From Pachypanchax playfairii (Eukaryota > Chordata > Actinopteri > Cyprinodontiformes > Aplocheilidae), in NCBI GenBank assembly GCA_006937955.1, contig SSNP01000041.1, positions 3,029,735 through 3,093,734 of the forward strand: a stretch of DNA of 64,000 nucleotides, read 5' to 3'. Made by a program: the position numbers and the translations under genes. Shown one piece after another: positions 1-12,500 of the stretch (position 1 is the first letter of the stretch; each line of letters opens with the position of its first letter). The notes under the pieces were generated by a model. The model was not told the origin of the DNA, did no database searches, and was given only the letters and a program-made list of their open reading frames with translations.

Positions 1-703
1 TCATATTTTTCTCTCAGAAAAATATAAGACAGTCAGGCAGAGTCAGGCGATTCATTCCACCTGCACGTATATTAATGTGTAACAGCAGGAAAGCACACTA
101 ATGTAAAGTTAACATTAAATATTGATGGTGCAGTCTTGTATTACAGCTACTGCTGTTATTCTGAGATGTGTATTTCTCACAGGAATAGTAAATATAAATC
201 TTTTACAAAGGAGTCATGTAAAAACCAACAAGATATGACCCAAACATCTTGGATGTCAGCATGTTTTTCTTTATATTTGAACTTATACATTTGGAATGTC
301 ACAATTTAGCTATTTAATTGCAGTGTTATGGGTATTTTGTTCCTTTGCATGGTGACACTAAATAATTCAATATTGGTAAACATCACCCAACTCCTGATGT
401 TTATTATAATAGACACTCAATTGTATAACTTCTATAACTTACTGATATCAAATATTTGAAAAAATATATATTTTTCAGACTCATGCTTGTTGAATGTCTG
501 ACTCCCTTGGAGATCAAGTTAGAAATCAATACTTCATTCTCATTAGATAATCACCTACCAGTGTGTAACAAATACTACTGGTCTGCCTGTTCTGATCCTC
601 ATCTAATGTCATGAGATAAGGATTCTGACAGAAAGAAAAAGATCCTGGATACAAGCAGATGAAATGAGGATCCTCTGTAGGGTGGTCACGCTCAGCCTTA
701 GAG

Positions 704-895
704 ATAACAAGGTGAGGAGCTCCATCATCCAGGAGGAGCTTGAAGAACAGCTGCTGCTCCTCCTCATTGAAAGGAGTCAGCTGAGGTGGTTCAGGCATCT
801 GGTGAGGATGCCTCCTGGTCGCCTCCCCGTGGAGGTTTTTGTCTCNCTAGGCACGTCCACATGGGAGGAGACCCCCGGACAGACCCAGACTCCTT
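704..895 (+). mobile_element. Rex3/RTE-type LINE fragment (C-terminal ORF region)
   Basis: Read on the plus strand, the translation contains IERSQLRWFRHLVRMPPGRL. This is characteristic of the reverse-transcriptase ORF tail of Rex3/RTE-type non-LTR retrotransposons, which are abundant in teleosts. The preceding residues (KVRSSIIQEELEEQLLLL) match the same family. The match decays after the ambiguous base at 846. The 90-residue open frame on the opposite strand (526-798) is largely an antisense shadow of this fragment. Clade assignment is from memory; its nature as a degenerate retrotransposon piece is fairly secure. Confidence 0.7.
846..846. other. Ambiguous base (N)
   Basis: The only non-ACGT character noticed in the window. 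It lies inside the Rex3-type LINE fragment, where read mis-assembly between repeat copies is likely. Confidence 0.95.
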
Positions 896-1322
896 TCAAT
901 TTCCCTGTTTTTACCTTGTAAGTAAAAAAAAAATCAAACTAAACAATAAATGATCTTTTACATCAGGGTTTTTAATGATGCTTCCTCTTTTCCTTTGCTG
1001 AGCTGGATCATGGTAACATTTTAAATGTTGTGTGATATGTTTGCCCACAACTTTGTCATTAACTGGAGTCAACTCTGTCTCAGTCAACTCTTAATTAATT
1101 CTTTGGTCACATTACATCAACATGTTTTTGCACTTTTGCCTTGCTGTTAGCATAATTAATCTCTACGTCTCCAAACTAAGGTTATTCGAAAACAACTATA
1201 AACAACAGGTAAGGTATTAATCAACCTTTCCACAAAAACTCATTTACGAGATCTGAACTGTTGTTTTAATTTGTTCTGTCACAAGAAAGAAACACTAAAA
1301 ACACACGGCATTTGGATTCAAT

Positions 1323-1328
1323 TTTATT
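1323..1328 (-). terminator. Candidate poly(A) signal of the 264-aa gene
   Basis: The plus strand reads TTTATT, which is AATAAA on the coding strand, about 220 bases downstream of the stop codon at 1548-1550. No transcript evidence is available. Confidence 0.4.
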
Positions 1329-1547
1329 ATTTCACTTTAGATTTAAAAAACCACAGATGTTATTAGTAAGTACAAGAAGGGATTCAACAAGGTCACATTC
1401 AGACCTAAACAGCTAACTGATCACAAGAGCCCAATCAGACAGACAAAACTAAAAGGAACTTGTACAGTTCAATCAATTCATTAGCACCTTTTTTAAAGTC
1501 ACTCACATCATTTAGAAGGAGGAGACTGAAGGAGATGCAAAGGTGAC

Positions 1548-4452
1548 TCAGGACAGGAACTGAGACATGAAGGTGACGGCTTCATGAAGGTCCTCCATCA
1601 GCTCCTCGGGCAGCGACAAAACCACCAATGTTAAGCTTTGAGTAATTTCTAAAACCCTAAGCAGGGGACAGAACAATAATCAGACTGTTGCTGCATTAAT
1701 CATCATCACATGGACTCGACATTAGGCTGTAACTCACCAGCTGATATAATGAGCTGCCAGCTGAGGTTCGTGCCTGCAGCCTTCCTCCACCACCAGAGAC
1801 TTCTTCATGTCTTTGAAGTTTGCCTCAATGTCTTTCTTTATATCTGAGAAGATCTGAATTCCCCTGAAAGAGCTGACAACTTGCTGCAAAAATTAGAACA
1901 AAGAAAGAACCTAAAAGTGTGCACAGCAGAGGAAATATTAACTAAAAGAAAACAGGAAATGCACTCTGCTTACATATAAAACAGAGAGCTGGTGTGCTAT
2001 GTACTTATGACTTCCAAGGTGTCTGATATCTTCTTCAAGTTGCTGACTTAGAACCAGCAGCTGGTTCAGTCTGGCGATGTGGAAGAAGTATTCTACAACA
2101 AAAGCATCAGCTGATGTTAAAGGCAGCAGCAAACAACAACAATCACACGTGTTCATTTGTTTAAAACTTCAATCTTTTACACTTCCAGCAAATCCTCTAT
2201 GAGCAGAAACAATCTGAACTTTATTTTCTAACATAACTTAGATTATGATCATGACTTTGGTAGTTTTTTCTATTTTTTGTTCCAGTCACGCACTTTAATT
2301 CAGAATTTAGCACAGATTTACATTTTTTTAATTATTCTCCTTCAAGTTGTTCAGAGATTTTTATGATCAGATAAAGGGATTTTCTGTCCACCTGCATAAC
2401 ACCTTACAGCCTTCTTCATTTGTACACACAAAGTGTTAATAATGATACATTTAATAAACAGAACACTCATTCACTCATTACAATTATTGCGTTTGTTTGT
2501 ATATTTTTAAATAGATTCCAGCATTGCAACATGTATATAAAATTTTTAGGAATCTTGTTTTTTTTTTTTTTTTAGTTTTCATCTCTCACCATCCATCTGT
2601 GGCTTCTCTAGCATATCTACAGGACTGCCTTGAATAAGAAACACCTCCACCCGAGGAAACATGGCTGACAGACCTACCATGTTCAGGTAGTCCTGAGGAG
2701 ACACATGACAAGAGTCTAAATGAATCCACGATAAGAGAAAACTTAATCATTTGCATGTTACGGTTGGATATAATACCTCCAGCTGTGGCATAGGCTTTGG
2801 TAGGTGTTCAAGGCACTGCAGCATTTGGTCAAGAATCTCTGATCCTTTTAAAAACAAGACAAAAACCATGAAATATGCAGATATGATCTGATATTATCTC
2901 TGTCATTCGTACCTTGAGCCTGGAAGGTGTCTGACTCCTCTGGGCTACAGCCTCGTCCTAACTGCTCTTGGAACTGTAACGTGATAAAGGCACGATCAGA
3001 CAAAGAATATTCAACAAGAGGGTAAAATTAAATGGCAAAACATGTATTAAAATAATTTTATGATCTTGAAATTAGCATATAATTTATTCATTAGGACACA
3101 TAGATCTACATTTATGTATAAAAATAGAACCTTTTTGAGAAATATTGAGAAAAATGATTGATTGGCTGATGTTGAACGAAAATCTTTATAAAGAATCACA
3201 AGGCTGCTAAATAACATATGAAACAGGGGCGTGTCCAGAGGGGTGGCCTTGGGGGGGAGCATGGGCCTTCCAATTAGACTGACCACCCAGACTAACACAA
3301 ATTTACTGCAAGACAATGTCTTCACAGAGAAGCTCAAATGTCCGAGTGTAAGTGAATGCACCACCTGCTGTTTTGAGCACAAGATATTTAACCTTCAATC
3401 CTACTTTTAATATGAATATTGTGGCCTATAAGATATAATAACGATCCAGTGTCATTAACATTGTGCAGAAAATATCATACTCGCCAATTAGATGTTAAAA
3501 ATATTCATATTTTAATTTTTAAAACTGTTTTGCCCAAAACATTCACAATATGTCATTGAACATATGCAAATGTCGTACTTGAATGTTGAAGAAACACTCA
3601 CAAAACTTTTTAACTGTACCTTTTATTCTTTATTTATCAATGCAGAGTCTCAAGACTTTGCACTGCAGTGGGTAAAACCTCATTCTGATAAGAGTTAAAA
3701 ACACATAAAAACACACTCAATACTTTTTCATTAATCAAAGGTAATAATTAATGAAAATGAACCATTGGCACTGTGTTTTGACAGATTTTGAATTAATTTT
3801 GGTTTAAGGTAGCCACTTAAATTATGATAAACTGTCCATAGTTTTGTAAAATCTGAAAGTTGATGGGTCATTTGCATGTGCCACTCTTTTTCAAATTAGT
3901 GCCTCCATCTGGACCCCCAACAAACCCCATTTTCTAGAAGCCACTGTGGTTTAAAACTTTTCCTTAACAGAAGCTCAAACTGTCTCGTTTGCTGTGTTTA
4001 GTTATGATTCCTGGTTTTATTCCGTTTAGTTTATGATAATCTACTGAGACATGTTTTTCACTTGAAAGTCAGGAAACGAATGAAAACAAAGAGAAAGTGG
4101 AGATGAATGAATCAGGTCAGTCTTACCTGCTGCATCTGCGCCCTGATGAGCAGGTCCAGTTGCCCACAGAGACACAGCATCTCCAGGCCCACCTGCTCAG
4201 GACTCAACCTGACCGGCATCAGGGGTCTCCTCACCTGCAGTTCCACTGACCACAACAAATCATCAGCTCAACACCTGATAAACACGCTGTCATGGATATA
4301 AGTGTGTCAGCTCGGTGGCAGCAGGTCCAGCCTGTAGGATGTTCCGATGTGACAGAACATGAAGAAAAAAACCGAGTCTCACCTTTAAACCCTTCATAAT
4401 AGACGCACGGCTGATGGAGCGGTTCCGAAACGCTCACTGCCATTTCTGACAT
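1548..4452 (-). CDS. Uncharacterised 264-residue helical protein, 8 coding exons
   Basis: A spliced gene on the minus strand. Coding exons in transcript order are 4383-4452, 4127-4245, 2913-2973, 2777-2844, 2590-2692, 1974-2092, 1738-1883 and 1548-1656. They sum to 795 bases, every junction is GT-AG, and all phases agree. The protein starts MSEMAVSVSEPLHQPCVYYE and ends in a leucine-rich helix (EELMEDLHEAVTFMSQFLS). It is rich in predicted amphipathic helices (for example YFFHIARLNQLLVLSQQLEE). I see no signal peptide, membrane segment, zinc finger or catalytic motif. I do not recognise the family; a subunit of a helical complex is possible but is only a guess. A second in-frame Met lies at codon 4. 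The gene runs towards the left edge, tandem to med14, with its promoter about 1.7 kb from the med14 stop. Confidence 0.8.
3224..3946. mobile_element. hAT-like non-autonomous element in an intron
   Basis: The left end reads CAGGGGCGTGTCCAGAGGGG. The right end, reverse-complemented, reads CAGTGGCTTCTAGAAAATGG. Both resemble the CAGKGGCGT-type ends of fish hAT-like elements followed by a G-rich stretch. The element lies in the intron between the second and third coding exons of the 264-aa gene. No clear 8-base target duplication is visible, so the ends have decayed or the boundaries are slightly wrong. No coding capacity was seen. Confidence 0.45.
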
Positions 4453-6125
4453 GGACCGGATATGTTCTCCTTATCGCACTGAGCTGTAGAACGCCATGGG
4501 AAGCACATAAATGCGCTGAGCACACGCCCGGTGGACAACAAACCAAAAGACTGGACTGATTTTAGCGCATTTTGCCTGAAGTGTCCATCGTGGACGGTGC
4601 GTTCGCAGAAATGAGCGCAGCAGAAACGTCCAAGCGCAGGAGTGTACTAAAGGTCCACGCAACGCCCAAAATCTGACATTTACAACGGAATTAAATCAAA
4701 TCCTGAGTAAGAAAAGCTCCGTCTGCAGCACTGAACGAGCATCAAACTCCCAGACACACGCGCACACACGCTACACACCCAAGCAGACTGGAGCATCCTC
4801 TCAGGATGATGTCATGTTTTAGGATCAGCCTGAACCACCAGATCTGGTCCTAAATACAGTTCTCAGTCAGATATGAGCAACATTATGATAATAATATGAA
4901 TAAAATCTTTTTATAGTCTGTGTAGAAAGTGGAAAGTACCGGTATGTTCGCTTGTGTGCCTTAATATGAAGACACACCCACTGTTTACATGCACGATGTT
5001 ATGTAGCCAGAAGAAACCACGCATGTGCACGTTGACACGCACGTTTATTAACATGGGAGGTTTTAAGTAAAGATTTTCTGCTTGTTTCAGCTTTTGCTTG
5101 AGATTCTAGCAAGTGTTTACATTAAAAGGACCGAGTTTATGTTACAGAGCTGCAGCTGAAGTTACTATGAATAAGAATCTAAACAAGCAGCAAGATTTAG
5201 CTCTGTTCAGGATTTAGACCTGGATGTGTGTCCGAGTGCAAGAAGAGAAAATGAAAGTGATCCTTTGTGTTTAAGCTTCTGAGTGTCTGGGAGACTCGTC
5301 AGCTTTGGACAGACAGGGTCCATTAGATGTGAGAATGACTGAATGTATCAATAAATATCTATTTGCCTGTTGGTTATCTATGTAAAATGCTGCAGTAACG
5401 CTTGAATTCTTTATGATGTACTGTTGTAAATGATTGTTTTCATATGATAAAAACTAGAATACTAATAACCCAAGTATTGATCTTTCTGAAGTTTGTTTGA
5501 ATTATTTTCATACAACCAGAGGATCCTCAAAGCACAAACCAACTCTGGACTTGGTTTATTAAATGGCAAAGTCAGACAGGAAGTCTCAAATTCTTCAGTC
5601 AAACTTCAAATTGAGTCTTAATAAAATACAACTGGTTTATAAAGTTTATCACAGTTTTACAGGATAGAAAAAAAATAAAATGCAGAAAAAAGAAACTAAA
5701 GTCGATAAGGTAACTAAATAGTGGGCTAAGGTATCATATCCATGCCTACTACAGTAATATTAACCAGGCATTAAAAAACAAAAATACAGAGCTCACAAAA
5801 ATCTAATTTACCTGATTCTTTTCAACAAGCAAATTTACAATAATGTACATATTTTTTGTAAACAGCTTTAATTCTGATACATATTCTTGTTTATCATTGC
5901 ACTGGAGACAAAAATAGAACATTTACATTATTTTGGATTCAGTGTTGACCTCTTCCCAAGAGCCACCTCTGCTGGTAAACAAAGACTAGAATTCACACCT
6001 GTTTGTATGTTAGTCTGATTTTTTACAGCAATTATGCATCAGGTCAAAGTGTTCAGCTAAAGACAGAATGCATGCTGGGATTGGGAACACAGCTTTTACT
6101 CAGGAGTCCAGTTAAGTTTCGGTTT
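4453..6125. other. Intergenic region between the 264-aa gene and med14 3' end
   Basis: The left part (about 4453-4830) is richer in CpG and should hold the promoter and 5' UTR of the minus-strand 264-aa gene. The right part (about 5535-6125) is the presumed med14 3' UTR. No further exon, RNA gene or recognisable transposon was seen in between. Confidence 0.5.
5555..5560 (-). terminator. med14: Candidate med14 poly(A) signal
   Basis: TTTATT on the plus strand is AATAAA on the med14 strand, about 570 bases after the stop codon. This would give a 3' UTR of roughly 0.6 kb. Another candidate lies at 5043-5048, so the true end is uncertain. Confidence 0.4.
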
Positions 6126-9100
6126 CTATTGTCGAGTGCCGGGAGGGAGAGCCAGGTTGGCCATCAGCTCATGAACAGATGCAAATATGGTGCACTCACC
6201 TGGAAGAAAAGGAGCACAGCAAGTGTTAAACCACTCTGTATTTGAACAGAACTCTCTGCTGATGCAGTTTCAATTTCAGTAAATTTGTTCTGAGCTGAGA
6301 GGACAGTCTTACCCTGCCTGGCAGGATGCAGCTCATTGAACCTCTTCAGGATGTTGGAGACCAGGAGTGCTGCAGCTCCAGAGGAGCTGTGTTGTCTGGG
6401 GATGTCAGCCTGCTGAGTGAGACCTGTGGCCATGTCGTACACAATGGGTACAATAATGCTCACTGGGTCCTGGGGCGCTGTGATACGCTGGGTTAGCTGC
6501 AACTGGGGGGGGGAAATACACACATCAGCAAATTCAAAATATTCACAAACAGAACTTTGGAGATGGTACATGTGAGGAATAGCTGGAACTAACAAAGAAA
6601 AGCATCTTGGCCTTGAGCACCACAGCAATGGTCCCAGGTGGGGCGATGGGGGGTGCACTGGGAGGGATGGTGAGACAGAACTGGACATTCCACTTGAGCT
6701 GTCCAGCTTGGTCAGGAAACTGCAGGGAGAGATGGAAGAAAAAATATATATGTTCATCTCAAACAGAACAACATCAAAGAAAGGTTTAAAACCTGGATGA
6801 GGAAGTACATCGAAATATAAAGCCCATCCATCCATCCATCCATCCATCCATCCATCACTAGTAGAAAACACTACTCACCAGTTCAAGCTTCATGATGCGT
6901 ACACAGTCTCTCAGAACATTTGTGGGAGCCCCCAGCAGCTTTGTGAAGGCACTCAGAGTGTTGAATTTAAAAGGAGGACCAGCAACCTGTAAGACAACAA
7001 CAGCAGAAGATGGATAGTTGATAAAGAAAACTGCAATGGAAGAGGGTTTCTGTCTATGGCCTTAAACACACAACCCACAAAACCAAAACAAGAGCACTGA
7101 AAAATCCTTTTCTTGATATCTGTACACAAGAACCAAGTTTTTAGTATTTTAAGACATAAAAATTTCTTTGATGAAAAACATTAAATTCTAAAACGACTGC
7201 TGCTTTCACTTACTCTAGTCTCAAAGAACCTTTCCAGCACCTGAAGCTCCTCCTGGGACCACGGAGCTGTGTTTTCAGGTGTGACTTTAAGCTGCAGCGT
7301 CTGGTAGTTCTTTGGATTCAGAGCCACCCGACACTTAAGAACATCTGTTTTGAACATAATCACTCCCGGCTCATTTGAATTCACAATGGATAACTGGAAC
7401 AGATGTGAGAAAAAGAAGGTGGTTAAATGTAATGTGTTATGAAACAGATGGGTTGATGTAACCTTCTCAACACTCACGTTGGCCTCCTGCTGAATGATTC
7501 TCTGTAAGTGTCGTCTCATGATAACGGAACCCAGAAAACGCTCCAGTGGCGAGCAGAGGTAGCTTCCTGCCAGGCCGGGCACCAGGCAGGGAGTGGGTGA
7601 GGGGAGCAGAAGCACGTGTAAGGCATTGTGGGTAAGGACGGTAGGAATGGATGCAGCCCATGGGCGCTGAGGTAGTTTTCGGGGAGGAGGCATACTGGTG
7701 GGCATGACTTGGGAACCTAAACAAAAACAAAAGTACACAAAGGCTTAACAAAGAACAGCACTCATATTTCATAGGTTTAAATTAAAATTGCTGAGACTTC
7801 AGATACACCTGGATCAGAAAATAAAGACTATCAGATGAGATGCTAATAGACCAACAAGTTACGTAAGATAATCTTGGAAAAAAGGCCCTTACTGGTCCCA
7901 GCACGTGGAGAATGAGGGTCGGGAATAGGAGAATGCAGCGAGGGATTCCCAGGAGACATGCCAGGGATTCTGGCGCCAGGAGACGGTCCTGATACTTGAG
8001 GTGAGCCTGGCCACTGACCCCTGTGGCTGGGAGACACCATAGCGTATGGAGAGCTGGGGTCCAGAGGACCTGGATGGAAGAAGAGTCATTTCTTCAGGCA
8101 CTTGGCAAGATCAAACAATTTCACAGTCATGTTCTCATTAATACACCATGTGCCCAGGCTTTATTAGGTTGCTGAATGTTTGCAAATCTCTGCAGCCTAC
8201 AAAGACCCACTGATGTTCCGTTCAGCCCATCAAGCCCTTACCCAGCAGACAGGATTCAGAAGCAGGCCAGCATTTATGCACCCCACCCCAAACCCCATCC
8301 ACCGCTTACCGTGGGGACTGGCAAAGCTGGTCTGGCCCATGGCTATGCCCAGAGAAGATGGAGACGGGGTGGGGCCGAAAGGAGAGGGTGCTCTCAAAGC
8401 TCCACTAGGGGAGCCAGAGGCATGGATGTTCCCTGCACACACATCAAGTGGCTCATCAGACTCCAGGGATGACAACTGCTCTTTGCACGCGCACTCACAC
8501 AGATGCACTCACTCATGTGAAAGCAAGCTATAGTTGGACAGAAGGGCTGCTGCCTCTGGCTGGGGGGCTGAGATGGAGGAGAATGGAAGGAGCATGACTG
8601 TATGCATGCTTTGTTCCCTCTCAGTGCGTATATGTTCCATGAGAAACACAAATGGTCTCATGATTTCTTAAAATTAAAATAAAAAAAAAAGGGCACACAT
8701 GGTTGCACAAGCTCGTTCACTGACAAACACACAATCTGCTCTGGCAACAAGAACATGAGCAGGAAGGCCAATGACAGCAATGTGAGGTGGTTGTTCATAA
8801 AGCTGCTCAGCAGCCGAATGATGATGGGAACAAACAAAACAAGACGTTTCTACTCAGAAATGCAGGTCAATGTTAAGTCCTACACATCCTATTACCTGGT
8901 GACTGAGTGGGCATCATGGATGGTGATGGAGTTACATTGGCATGATAGTTTGGTGGGGGTGAAGTGAGAGGAGCATATACACCTCCAGCACCCCCTCTCA
9001 TGGTCTGCGGCTGCGGCGGAGCTTGCAACTGGCTCATCAGGTTCTCCATCACGTCTCCACTCATCGGTGAGGGAGGGTTGTCATCTTCGTTAACTGAACG

Positions 9101-9586
9101 TCTGCGAGCATCTTGACTGCTGTCCACAAACATGTTTAGGAAAGTCTATAAAGAGAAGAAAAATGGCGAGAACAATGACTGCAGCGAGAAGTCGAGCAGA
9201 AATGGCAGTGAAAGCAACATCTTTTGCTTCATTCGAGACAGATTATTGTTTAAAAAAACACGAGGGAAAGATGTCTAAAACAAACTTATAATTCTGAGCC
9301 TCTTTGTCAAGTTTACCTTGAGACCTGGAGCGGGGTGAAAACCTTCCACAATCTTAGTGTTGTCAAACAGACTGTAGGCTCCGTCTCTAATGGCTACCAC
9401 TCCTCGACTGCGGCAGTAAATGTCGATGCAGTACATGTTCCGGAACGCCAGCCGGATGTGAGTGGGTGACTGGGGTAGAATGGAGAAACATTGGTAGGCA
9501 GTGTTGGTGCGCTGGGTGAGGCCCAGCATGGGCACTGTTGGTAACTTGTTGATTGCATTAAGAGGGGCCTGGGTATCAAACAGCAC
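6126..9586 (-). CDS. med14: med14 coding exons 20-29 (C-terminal part)
   Basis: Exons in transcript order: 9317-9586, 8896-9145, 8310-8432, 7893-8069, 7478-7716, 7214-7393, 6879-6986, 6594-6719, 6313-6502 and 6126-6199. They encode the VLFDTQAPLNAINKLPTVPM block, then the Pro/Ser-rich linker with repeated SPS/GAR/SPH motifs (exons 21 to 24). After these come the folded C-terminal portion (LVPGLAGSYLCSPLERFLGS) and the conserved end ADIPRQHSSSGAAALLVSNI. The stop is TAG at 6126-6128. A long open frame running through 6164-6871 is one exon plus intron read-through, not a separate gene. Confidence 0.93.
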
Positions 9587-12500
9587 CTGCACAAAACAAC
9601 AGTAAACAAACACAAGTAACATGTAAATAGATAAATACTGGAAAATACACAGACAAGTGTAACATTAGTAAATGTTTATCTTCCAGTATTATTTGTTGAA
9701 TCACGTGTTTCATGTTACATGTTTTCCACCTCTGTTGCTTGCTACACATAATCTATATGTCATAAGTAGTTTATATAAAAGTATCAAAAATGCACTTGGT
9801 GACAGTTAAGATTAAAAAACGTAACGTATTAGATAAAATAAAAATATGTTTGCTTGGCATCCCACCTCTTTTCACATCACTTTCATTATAACCACAGATT
9901 TAGCTGTAATTTCAATAGACGCTAAAAGCCTCAACCTAAATCTATCATTTATGCATTTGAGGTGTGTTTTTCTAATCAACGTGACTGTGTACCTGCAGCA
10001 ACTGCATCACATTTGGGCTCTTGTTGAACATCTCTTGCAACTGGTGAAGGATGATATTATGGCAGTTGGAGCAGCCCGAGTTGGGCCCCACAGTTCCCAG
10101 AGCTAAATGAAAACGCTGGCTGCTGGAGTTCCACTGGATGGTGACGGAGCTGCCTTTGGTGGTGCCGTAGCATAGCACCAGTTTACGGTAATTATACAGC
10201 CTCACTTCTGCAAACAGGCTCAGGTACGACGGCATATCTGGAGGGTAGAAATCACAGCGTTATGTATTATTAAATAAAAACAGAAAAAAAACTCTTGTAT
10301 ATACATATTTTTACAGCTTTAAGCATTTACTCAAACTTACAAAAGTCCATCACTGTTGTAACATTTCCTGAGTCTTGGTTTTAAAGTTCCGACTCACTCA
10401 CCTGGCAGTGAATAGGAGAAGTTGAGAACACACTGGTAGAGTTGACTAATGGCTTTCCAGTCATTCAGGAACATCTCAACAACCTTCCTCCCTCCCACTG
10501 GCTCAGACAGAGGGTTTTCATAGGTCAGATACACGTGACGCGTCACGGCTATAAAAACAGAACTCTTTTAGAAACTGGGTCCATAACATCGACATAAAGT
10601 GTACAATATTGGAAATATTAGAATTAATAATTTAATTTTGCTCATAAACATGTGATGCGTTTTATAATTTTAACTCAAGCTGCTTGAGTGATATCTGGAA
10701 TTAAACATTTTTTTTTTTTTTTTTAGGAATAAAATATTTGTATTTAGAGGTGAGCACCTTGTTCCTTGTTGTGTGTACTGTTGAGTGGACAGTTGGCCAG
10801 AACCAGTTCAGCCACCCAGGTTCGGTTGTTTCTGCCCTGCAGGCGGAAGGTACAATCCAGGAGAGAACGTTCCAAAGCTCTCCTGGTCTCTTCTCCTACA
10901 TCTTTACAGGGAGGAATCCTGGAAAATATCCACAGTATTTTCTTGAGTCCATTTTTGTCTTTCTATCATTGACTTGAAATGTGTATATCAGTATGTTTGT
11001 GTGTATTACTTTAGTAGTTGTATTGCATGACTGCTGCCGTCTCCCTCCACTTGGACTCCCTCATTAGGAATCTCCATGTTGGAAAGCTGCTCACAGGACA
11101 AGAAGAAACATGCTGTAGTATCAAGATAACAAAATTCTGAACATATTCAATGGAGATCCATGCGAATTAATACAATACTATGACTAACCTCTGCTCTGAG
11201 GCCAATAAAAGGCATGTTGGTGTCGCACATCGCTATAAGATGAGCCAGCTCTTTGTTGAACGCACACATTTCTCCAGACCTCTTCGGCTTCTTTGGCTCT
11301 GGGTCCCCTCGATCTCCAGACACCTACAAAGTCAAAGAAACAGGAAACAACATATTCTAAGGCCTATTTGTTTCTATATACATTGTGTCTATAAACACTT
11401 TGCTTGAAAAAGAAACATAAAAGTACTACCAAAACCTGAGTCAAAGCTATTTCACCTGCAAAGAAAGAAGCTTTATCCAACCCAAAATCAAAAACTTCTG
11501 TAGATTTTTGTAAAACATTTAAAACGTATTACAAGTTTAAATCTAATAGCACACTTTTTATATATCCCAGTTTACAAAGGGAAGTTGCTAATGAAGAAAA
11601 AGAGTGTATCTACCTTTCTCTTTGTCCCAGGCCGGACGTCCTTCCCTGTTGTAGTGTCCTGTGCAAGATGCTCCAGGTTGGATTTAAAATGCTTCAGAAG
11701 CTGTGCACACATGGGTCCATCCTCTCCCTCTAACTGTGACACTGACAGGAAGGAGTACTTGTACTGCAATGCTGTGGAACTACTAGGAACTTCCAGCATT
11801 TCCACCACCTGAAAACAAGATCAACGATCCTTTTATGACTGAGATGGTGAATGAAAACAAAACCAGAGTCTTCATCTAATACTTTATTTTTGGCATCGTT
11901 CTGGCTCAGGAACTCACAATATAGTACTGTGGAAGGCGAGTGAGTTTGATGAAGAGTTTGTGTTTGGACAAGCTGCTGATGGGGTGAGAGGCTGAATTGG
12001 AGAGGTGAAGAACATCAGTGCATACAGCAGGAAGGTGTTTCACAGATTGTCGACATCGCTGGTCCCCGAGCCAGAACCTATTCAGAGAAAGAGCAGAAGA
12101 GATAAGATGTAAGACAAGACCTAAAGGGAGACACATTACACTGTCTTTTCACACATTTCACACATTCTTGGGTTCTTATCTTTTGGAGAGACTTAATTTA
12201 CACACCACTTATTTCAACCTTAGAGAGTCTGGACTTTTCAGTCTGGCAGTACAAAACAACAAACAAACAAATCAAGCAGAAGTAGAACTCGTAGCCACAA
12301 TCTCATCTCCAGTTACTGGTTCATCCGGTTCTGGTAGTTAAAAGACCTGACGCACTCATTCTGTAATTCCTTCATCACATATTGTCTCCATAAACCCTGA
12401 ATTTCACTCTCACTTGAATGCACTGTGTCTGTTATTCTGTCCAAAAGTAAGAACTGTTTATTTTCCCTATTTTGGCATCTGGCTAGAAAACAACAAAAAC

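Larger units (their letters stand above)
1..1547. other. Downstream flank of the 264-aa gene; no gene seen
   Basis: AT-rich DNA with no convincing host exon. It holds a Rex3-type LINE fragment (about 704-895) and the presumed 3' UTR of the minus-strand gene that ends at 1548. A minus-strand AATAAA (TTTATT on the plus strand, 1323-1328) is a plausible poly(A) signal about 220 bases past that gene's stop codon. Nothing else was recognised. Confidence 0.5.

Noticed and set aside
526..798. 90-codon minus-strand open frame near the left edge
   Set aside because: Antisense of a Rex3-type LINE fragment over most of its length; no splice context or homology.
6164..6871. 235-codon minus-strand open frame
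   Set aside because: It runs through one med14 exon (6313-6502) and unspliced intron, including the CCAT repeat. The true exons use the splice sites given for med14.
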